A stretch of 8,007 bases of DNA from NCBI GenBank assembly GCA_031254955.1, contig JAIRTK010000151.1, positions 1 to 8,007 of the forward strand, read 5' to 3'. Shown here one piece after another: positions 1 to 4,000 of this stretch. Each line of letters opens with the position of its first letter. The first letter of the stretch is position 1. A model generated the notes under the pieces. It searched no databases. It saw nothing but the letters and a program-made list of their open reading frames with translations, and was not told where the DNA came from. The position numbers and the translations under genes were made by a program. This stretch comes from Opitutaceae bacterium. GTDB taxonomy: Bacteria; Verrucomicrobiota; Verrucomicrobiia; Opitutales; Opitutaceae.

Positions 1-104
1 GACACGCAGACACGGACGACACGAAGACGCGGAAGACATGGAGACTGGAGGGCGGATAGTTCTCACGCGAAGGCGCAAAGACGCGAAGAGCCTTTGTTTT
101 GAAT
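1..104 (+). repeat. Degenerate GACACGGA-type repeat array, left arm
   Basis: The stretch reads as imperfect 8-9 bp units (GACACGCA, GACACGGAC, GACACGAA, GACGCGGAA, GACATGGA) followed by a second purine-rich segment (CGCGAAGGCGCAAAGACGCGAAGAG). No open reading frame here looks protein-like. The same family recurs in opposite orientation at about 428-598, and both arms share an ordered block: GGAGGG, then GTTCTCACGC about 7 bases later. Such intergenic repeats are familiar to me from several GC-rich environmental phyla, but their function is not established. The array begins at or before the window edge, so its left limit is unknown. Confidence 0.7.
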
Positions 105-114
105 AACCGATGTT

Positions 115-260
115 ACACCAATTCCCAATGAAAATCACTCTTTTGTAGGGGCGTCGCTTGGGACGCCCGGTTTGATAACCGTGCACCAGCAACGGGCTTC
201 GCAAGCGAAGCCCCTACATAGCTCTGCTTTTAAAGTGTAATTTTCACTGGGAAATGGTAT
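115..260. repeat. Miniature inverted-repeat element, copy 1
   Basis: This 146-bp non-coding element matches a second copy at 3720-3882 almost throughout. Its ends are imperfect inverted repeats: the left end carries ACCAATTCCCAATGAAAA and the complement of the right end reads ACCATTTCCCAGTGAAAA. Inside lies an inverted pair TGTAGGGGC/GCCCCTACA and two hairpins, GGGCGTCGC-TT-GGGACGCCC (one mismatch in this copy) and GGGCTTCGC-AA-GCGAAGCCC at 194-213 (perfect). It encodes no transposase, so it would be a MITE-like or REP-like sequence mobilised in trans. Clear target-site duplications are not visible. Confidence 0.82.
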
Positions 261-277
261 TACGCGGCGCCTCTGTC

Positions 278-395
278 GTAGCGCAGACTGGCGGACTGTC
301 GCTTCGCTCGAAACCCAGTCTGCTTCAGGGCGGGCCTTCGGCCCGTCAGCAGGTTGGGTTCCGAGCGAAGCGAGAAACCTGTCAACCTGCGCTAC
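278..395. repeat. Composite palindromic element with nested stems
   Basis: A different palindromic element from the flanking MITE-like one. The outer arms are GTAGCGCAG (278-286) and CTGCGCTAC (387-395), a perfect 9-bp pair. Inside, 299-317 pairs with 355-373 over 19 bp with one mismatch, and the centre is a perfect 6-bp hairpin CGGGCC-TTC-GGCCCG (331-345). Alternative pairings exist: GCAGACTGG (283-291) with CCAGTCTGC (315-323), and GCAGGTTG (349-356) with CAACCTGC (383-390), which would give a cloverleaf rather than one long rod. It is not a tRNA. It is probably a repetitive extragenic palindrome, but no second copy lies in this window. Confidence 0.7.
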
Positions 396-427
396 ACCAG
401 CAGCGCGTAACCTCAGTTAATAAAACC

Positions 428-598
428 TACTCTCCGCGTCTTCGCTCCTCCGAGCCTCGCTCTTCGCGTCTTCGTGTCTTTGCGGCTTTGCGGCTTCATA
501 CCTCCGCGTCCTCATGCCTCCGCGTCTCCATATCTCTGCGTGAGAACACACCTCCCTCCGGCCTCCGTGTTCTCCGGGTCTCCGTGGTTAAATCCCTC
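428..598 (-). repeat. Degenerate GACACGGA-type repeat array, right arm (inverted)
   Basis: Read on the minus strand this is a run of imperfect units such as CACGGAGAC, CCGGAGAAC and ACGCGGAGG, ending in CCGCAAAGACACGAAGACGCGAAGAG. It is the same family as bases 1-104 in reverse orientation, and keeps the same internal order (GGAGGG then GTTCTCACGC). Together the arms form a large imperfect inverted repeat around the two palindromic elements at 115-260 and 278-395. Frames open through this array give low-complexity Arg/Ser/Leu peptides, which is what such repeats translate to, so I annotate no gene. Confidence 0.7.
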
Positions 599-658
599 TT
601 CCCCGCCCATGCAGAAGGGCAGAGCGTGGGGTTATTCCAACGGGCATTCAAATGGGCA

Positions 659-757
659 CTGAAGCGCGGCGTCTGAAGCGCGACACCTGAAGCGCCCACA
701 TCCGCCTGCGCAGGCGTAGTCGCACGCGCCTGAAGCACAGCGCCGGAAGCGCGTCCG
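659..757. repeat. Interrupted 14-bp tandem repeat (CTGAAGCGC...)
   Basis: Three consecutive 14-bp units start at 659, 673 and 687, each beginning CTGAAGCGC. Two diverged units follow at 730 (CTGAAGCAC) and 744 (CGGAAGCGC), after a 29-bp interruption. The interruption contains a perfect 14-bp palindrome, CGCCTGCGCAGGCG (703-716). A 14-bp period is not a multiple of three, which argues against a coding origin. Just downstream, GGAACG (763-768) and CGTTCC (776-781) form another small stem. The rest of 599-658 shows no feature I can name. The array lies upstream of the protease operon and could be part of its leader or simply repeat-rich spacer. Confidence 0.65.
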
Positions 758-856
758 GTCAAGGAACGGGCGGGGCGTTCCGCCGCGCAGCGATTCAAAA
801 ACGGATTCCCCGTGGTTTTGCGGTGACACAACTTTGAGATGCACCACGGATTGCGC

Positions 857-897
857 CCCGGTTCGTTTTTGCCTTGGCCAGCGGCAAAAAGACCGGG
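857..897 (+). promoter_or_regulatory. Leader hairpin just upstream of the protease start
   Basis: CCCGG (857-861) pairs with CCGGG (893-897), and inside it TTTTTGCC (866-873) pairs perfectly with GGCAAAAA (883-890) around a 9-nt loop; TTCG and GA form a small internal loop. The structure ends 14 nt before the ATG at 912. There is no poly-T tract after it, so it does not read as an intrinsic terminator. Its position fits a 5'-leader structure affecting translation of the operon, which is inference. No convincing -35/-10 pair or Shine-Dalgarno site is seen between 780 and 911. Confidence 0.5.
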
Positions 898-911
898 CAA
901 CCTGCCGCATC

Positions 912-2195
912 ATGCTCCTGTCCCTCGCGCTTATCCTCATCGCGCTGCGTCTCGCGGCGGAAATTTTTCTCAGCCTGCTCAACAGCCGCGAAGTCCGCCG
1001 CCGCGCGGACGCGCCGCCCGCCCCAGTCGCCGCGATCATGGACGCCGCCACCAGCGGGAAAGCCGCCGCCTACACGCTCGCCAAGGGGCGGCTCGGGCGC
1101 GTCGAGCTGGCGTGGGACGCGCTCGTGCTGGCCGCGCTCCTGCTGAGCGGCGCGCTGCCGCGCGTTTATTACGCGCTCTGCCCCGTGTACGTTGACGATG
1201 TCGGCGCCGTCGGCGCGTGGTTTTGGTGGAGCCGCGTGGTTTTTCTCATCGGCGCCGGCATCGCGCTCAGCCTCTTTTCCCTGCCGCTGGACTGGTGGGG
1301 ACAATTCCGGCTGGAGCAGCGTTTCGGCTTCAACAAAAGCACGCCCGGCCTGTGGGTGGCGGACAAAATCAAGGGCCTCGCGCTTTCCGTCGTCATTGGC
1401 GCGCCCGTGCTCTGGGTGTTGCTCTGGCTCGCGCGGCTCGCGGGCGGCGCGTGGTGGGCGTGGGGATTCGTTTTTGTATTCGGTTTCCAACTACTCATGC
1501 TCGTGCTTTACCCGAAGTTCATCCTGCCGCTGTTCAACAAACTCACTCCGCTGCCGGACGGCGAGCTGCGCACGCGGCTGATGGCGCTGGCGGAGCGTTC
1601 CGGGTTTCGCGCCTCGACCATCCAGGTGATGGACGGCAGCAAGCGCTCCGGGCATTCTAACGCTTACTTCACCGGGTTCGGACGTTTCCGCCGCATCGTG
1701 CTGTTCGACACGCTCATCGGGCAACTCGCGCCCGAGGAGCTGGAGGCGGTGCTGGCGCACGAGGTCGGCCACTACAAACGCGGCCACATCCCGAAAATGC
1801 TGGCGGTCTCGGCTGCGATGATGCTGGGCGGCTTTGCGCTCATCGCGTGGCTGGCCGGGAGCGCATGGTTCAACCCCGCGTTCGGGTTTCCCGCGGGCGA
1901 TCTCGCGCCGGCGTTCCTGTTGTTCGCGCTGCTCGGCGGCGCGGTCACGTTCTGGCTCACGCCGCTCGGCAACCTGCTTTCGCGCAAGCATGAATACGAG
2001 GCCGACGCCTTTGCCCGCGAGGTGATGGGCGGCCCCGCGCCGCTCGTGGGCGCGCTGCGCAAGCTCGCGCGGGAAAACCTGAGCAACCTCACGCCGCATC
2101 CGTGGTTCAGCGGGTTTTATTATTCGCATCCCACGCTGGTCGAGCGCGAGGCGGCGTTGACAGGCAGTCAAACGACGACATCGAAAACGCCATGA
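912..2195 (+). CDS. M48 family (Ste24-type) integral membrane zinc metalloprotease
   Basis: A 427-residue polytopic membrane protease resembling CAAX prenyl protease 1 (Ste24). The zinc motif HEVGH lies at residues 283-287 and the expected third ligand is E361 in SRKHEYEAD (357-365). Other family marks are FGFNKSTPGLW (138-148), DGSKRSGHSNAYFTGFG (241-257), RIVLFDTL (261-268) and the C-terminal HPTLVER. About seven hydrophobic segments (roughly 1-23, 66-89, 104-128, 155-177, 182-208, 297-316, 333-356) match the Ste24 topology, and the length is typical. I chose the ATG at 912 because it begins directly with the first membrane helix. A TTG at 834 would add 26 polar residues that run through the leader hairpin. 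In bacteria without protein prenylation the substrates of this family are uncertain; membrane protein quality control is a reasonable inference. It heads a unit joined to the next gene by an ATGA overlap. Confidence 0.93.
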   Translation: MLLSLALILIALRLAAEIFLSLLNSREVRRRADAPPAPVAAIMDAATSGKAAAYTLAKGRLGRVELAWDALVLAALLLSGALPRVYYALCPVYVDDVGAVGAWFWWSRVVFLIGAGIALSLFSLPLDWWGQFRLEQRFGFNKSTPGLWVADKIKGLALSVVIGAPVLWVLLWLARLAGGAWWAWGFVFVFGFQLLMLVLYPKFILPLFNKLTPLPDGELRTRLMALAERSGFRASTIQVMDGSKRSGHSNAYFTGFGRFRRIVLFDTLIGQLAPEELEAVLAHEVGHYKRGHIPKMLAVSAAMMLGGFALIAWLAGSAWFNPAFGFPAGDLAPAFLLFALLGGAVTFWLTPLGNLLSRKHEYEADAFAREVMGGPAPLVGALRKLARENLSNLTPHPWFSGFYYSHPTLVEREAALTGSQTTTSKTP

Positions 2196-2776
2196 TTAAT
2201 AATCATATAAAATCCATACGGATATTTCTTTTGATTTTCCTCCCCGTATTATGGGTGTGCGCCCAAGAGCCTCAACAATTGCCGCCACCGCCTCCTGGTT
2301 TTCAATGGCAATGGCTGGCTCCAATAAAAGGCGCCCTATTGAAGCCGGCGGGGTGGCATTACAAAGAGGTGAAAGAGGGCGGGGCGGATGCCTTTTTCGT
2401 GTCAAAAGAACGCATCGAATCAAAAAAAGATTCATACAGAACAGGCCTTTCGCTGAATTGCATTCGCGATTTGCAGAAGAAAAGAAATGTCACCCCATCG
2501 GCTTTTGCGGCGCAATTTGTTGAATCATTTTCGCAAACACACCCGCCTCTGGAAAGAAAGAGATGGAAGCAGGGGGCATTCGACGCATTCGCGTTTTTGC
2601 ATGTCGATTCGCGCACGCCATTGAAAAACATAAAAACATACCATCTGCTAATTGCAAACGACGGCACGGGGGCTTTGTATATTGCTGTATTCGAGGCCCC
2701 GGAAAGTTCATGGAACGAGGATTATGCAGTGGGTGAAACGATTTTAAAAAACATGCTTTTGGATGATGGAATATGA
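2192..2776 (+). CDS. Small exported protein of unknown function
   Basis: A 194-residue protein that I do not recognise. Residues 1-24 form a signal peptide (basic start, hydrophobic stretch 11-22, likely cleavage at CA|Q, 24/25). C23 is preceded by WV, a poor lipobox, so a lipoprotein is unlikely. A run of five prolines (31-35) precedes an aromatic FQWQW stretch and a KPAGW motif (51-55). The remainder alternates short beta-like segments and amphipathic stretches, loosely reminiscent of PsbP/Mog1-like folds; this is a weak guess. The start is chosen at the ATG overlapping the protease stop (ATGA); the open frame continues upstream to 2102 only as a shadow of the protease. The end overlaps the next gene in the same way, so translational coupling across all three genes is likely. 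The DNA is clearly AT-richer than its neighbours (frequent AAA, GAA, ATA, TTG codons), which may indicate acquisition or weak selection. Confidence 0.82.
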   Translation: MINNHIKSIRIFLLIFLPVLWVCAQEPQQLPPPPPGFQWQWLAPIKGALLKPAGWHYKEVKEGGADAFFVSKERIESKKDSYRTGLSLNCIRDLQKKRNVTPSAFAAQFVESFSQTHPPLERKRWKQGAFDAFAFLHVDSRTPLKNIKTYHLLIANDGTGALYIAVFEAPESSWNEDYAVGETILKNMLLDDGI

Positions 2777-3720
2777 AATCCCGGACGCCCATGCATTGTC
2801 TTTTTTATATTGTCCGAATTATTGCCGGGGGATGTTTTTTTTCGTCCGCCCTCGCCGGCAAGCTCACCGTCGCGACCTACAATGTGAGAAATTACACGCT
2901 GGAGAGCCGCATGGCGGACGGTGAATACAAAAAGGAGTATCCGAAACCCGAGTCCGAAAAAGATGCGTTGCGCGCCGTCATCAAGGCGCTCGGCGCCGAT
3001 GTGCTCGCGTTGCAGGAAATGGGGCCGCAGTCGTTTCTCGACGAGTTGCAGCGCGACCTGCGAAGCGACGGGGTCGATTATCCTTACGGCATCGTGCTCG
3101 ACGCGCAGGATGCCGACCGGCACGTGGCGGTGTTGTCGAAGCGTCCGTTTGTGTCGGTGGGGCGGCACTCGGATTTGAGTTTCGGCTATTTCGGCAAACA
3201 GGATTTTGTGAAGCGCGGCCTGCTGGAGGTGCGGGTCTCGGCGGGCGCGATTGGCGCGCCGGCGGCGGAGGACGAGGTTGTGACGATTTTCGTGGCGCAT
3301 CTGAAAAGCCGTTATACCAACCGCCCGGACGATCCTGAGTCGGCCATCCGGCGCGCGTCCGAGGCCGAGGCGGTCCGCGACCGGGTGCTGAGAGTTTTTC
3401 CCGATCCGGCAAAGGCGAGATTCCTGCTCGTCGGCGATTGCAACGATACCCGCGCCAATCGCCCCTTGCGCGCGCTCAGCTGGCGCGGCGACACGCTCAT
3501 CGCCGACATCCTCCCGGCCGAGGACACGCGCGGCGAGGTGTGGACTTTGTTTTGGGCGAAGCAGGACACCTATGCGCGTTTCGACCACATCCTCGTGTCG
3601 CCGGGTCTGCGCGACGCGGTCGTCGGAGGCGCGGCGTGGATTTACGATGGCCCGCAAGTCCTGCAGGCCAGCGACCACCGCCCCGTCGTGGTGCGCCTGG
3701 AAATCGCGGGCAAGAAATAA
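2773..3720 (+). CDS. Exported endonuclease/exonuclease/phosphatase (EEP) family hydrolase
   Basis: A 315-residue metal-dependent phosphoesterase of the EEP superfamily (DNase I/exonuclease III/sphingomyelinase-like). The active-site series is complete: N37 in TYNVRN, E82 in LQEMG, H176 in VAHLKSR, D222 and N224 in LVGDCND, and D301-H302 in SDHRPVV; RFDHILVS (269-276) matches the usual region before the last motif. The central residue of the common GDFND motif is Cys here. The N-terminus is hydrophobic (about 9-28) with a likely signal peptidase cleavage after SALA (28); C21 after AGG is a poor lipobox, leaving a lipoprotein possible but less likely. The substrate (nucleic acid, phospholipid or phosphorylated sugar) cannot be told from the sequence. 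The ATG overlaps the upstream stop (ATGA). The first 80 or so bases are AT-rich like the preceding gene, after which composition becomes GC-rich. The TAA stop abuts a repeat element. Confidence 0.92.
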   Translation: MKSRTPMHCLFYIVRIIAGGCFFSSALAGKLTVATYNVRNYTLESRMADGEYKKEYPKPESEKDALRAVIKALGADVLALQEMGPQSFLDELQRDLRSDGVDYPYGIVLDAQDADRHVAVLSKRPFVSVGRHSDLSFGYFGKQDFVKRGLLEVRVSAGAIGAPAAEDEVVTIFVAHLKSRYTNRPDDPESAIRRASEAEAVRDRVLRVFPDPAKARFLLVGDCNDTRANRPLRALSWRGDTLIADILPAEDTRGEVWTLFWAKQDTYARFDHILVSPGLRDAVVGGAAWIYDGPQVLQASDHRPVVVRLEIAGKK

Positions 3721-3882
3721 TACCCATTCCCAATGAAAATCACATTTTTGTAGGGGCGTCGCTTGCGACGCCCGGCTTGATAACCGTGCTCCAGCAAAGG
3801 CCGTGCTCCAGCAACGGGCTTCGCAAGCGAAGCCCCTACATGGCTTTGCTTCTAAAGTGTGCTTTTCACTGGGAAAGGGTAT
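3720..3882. repeat. Miniature inverted-repeat element, copy 2
   Basis: This 163-bp second copy of the element at 115-260 is 17 bp longer because of an internal tandem duplication, CCGTGCTCCAGCAAAGG (3784-3800) followed by the same unit with one change (3801-3817). The terminal inverted repeats are better here: left ATACCCATTCCCAATGAAAA, complement of right ATACCCTTTCCCAGTGAAAA. Internal structure: TGTAGGGGC (3749-3757) with GCCCCTACA (3832-3840), hairpin GGGCGTCGC-TT-GCGACGCCC (3754-3773) and hairpin GGGCTTCGC-AA-GCGAAGCCC (3816-3835), all perfect. Its first base is the last base of the EEP stop codon. No T-run follows the stems, so it is not an obvious intrinsic terminator, though such a fold could stabilise the operon's mRNA 3' end. 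Confidence 0.85.
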
Positions 3883-3899
3883 AAGAAAGAGAAAAACAC

Positions 3900-3921
3900 C
3901 GAGAACGATAACGAGAACGAT
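3900..3921 (+). repeat. Direct repeat CGAGAACGAT x2, 12-bp period
   Basis: Two identical copies of CGAGAACGAT occur at 3900-3909 and 3912-3921, separated by AA, inside a purine-rich run (3883-3930). They lie 80-100 bp upstream of the large carbohydrate-active gene. The position would suit an activator or repressor binding site, but the sequence also resembles low-complexity intergenic filler, so the regulatory reading is tentative. Confidence 0.4.
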
Positions 3922-3955
3922 TAAGAGAGAAGGTGTGGCTTTAGTTTGAATCGCA

Positions 3956-4000
3956 TTCCCTCAAAGAGGGAAAAAACCGGGCCGATACAATAGTCCTATT
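3956..4000 (+). promoter_or_regulatory. Palindromes and possible -10 box before the 1324-residue gene
   Basis: TTCCCTC-AAA-GAGGGAA is a perfect 7-bp palindrome at 3956-3972 and could be an operator or a leader hairpin; it is followed by A residues, not T, so it is not a + strand terminator. A second small palindrome, AATAG-TC-CTATT, occupies 3989-4000 and touches the ATG. TACAAT (3986-3991) resembles a -10 box, but no -35 box stands at the right distance and a transcript from it would be nearly leaderless. No Shine-Dalgarno sequence is seen before the start at 4001. Confidence 0.4.

Noticed and set aside
115..395. CRISPR array or tRNA-like cloverleaf
   Set aside because: There are no regularly spaced identical repeats with unique spacers, and the folds lack tRNA landmarks such as a T-loop or acceptor end; nested palindromic elements explain the pattern.
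254..676. Open + strand frame of about 140 residues
   Set aside because: It runs through the palindromic element and the degenerate repeat array; the peptide is low-complexity Arg/Ser/Leu repeats with no start signal or domain.
834..911. TTG-initiated N-terminal extension of the M48 protease
   Set aside because: The 26 added residues are polar and cover the leader hairpin, while the ATG at 912 opens directly on the first membrane helix as in family members.
2192..2263. Lipoprotein signal on the small exported protein
   Set aside because: Cys23 is preceded by Trp-Val, which is not a usable lipobox; ordinary signal peptidase cleavage at CA|Q fits better.
2722..3678. Minus-strand open frame of about 318 residues
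   Set aside because: It is antisense to the EEP gene, which has a full set of catalytic motifs; the minus peptide shows no family features.
3754..3773. GC-rich hairpin after the EEP gene as an intrinsic terminator
   Set aside because: No T-run follows on either strand and the same hairpin occurs in the other repeat copy away from any gene end, so it belongs to the element.
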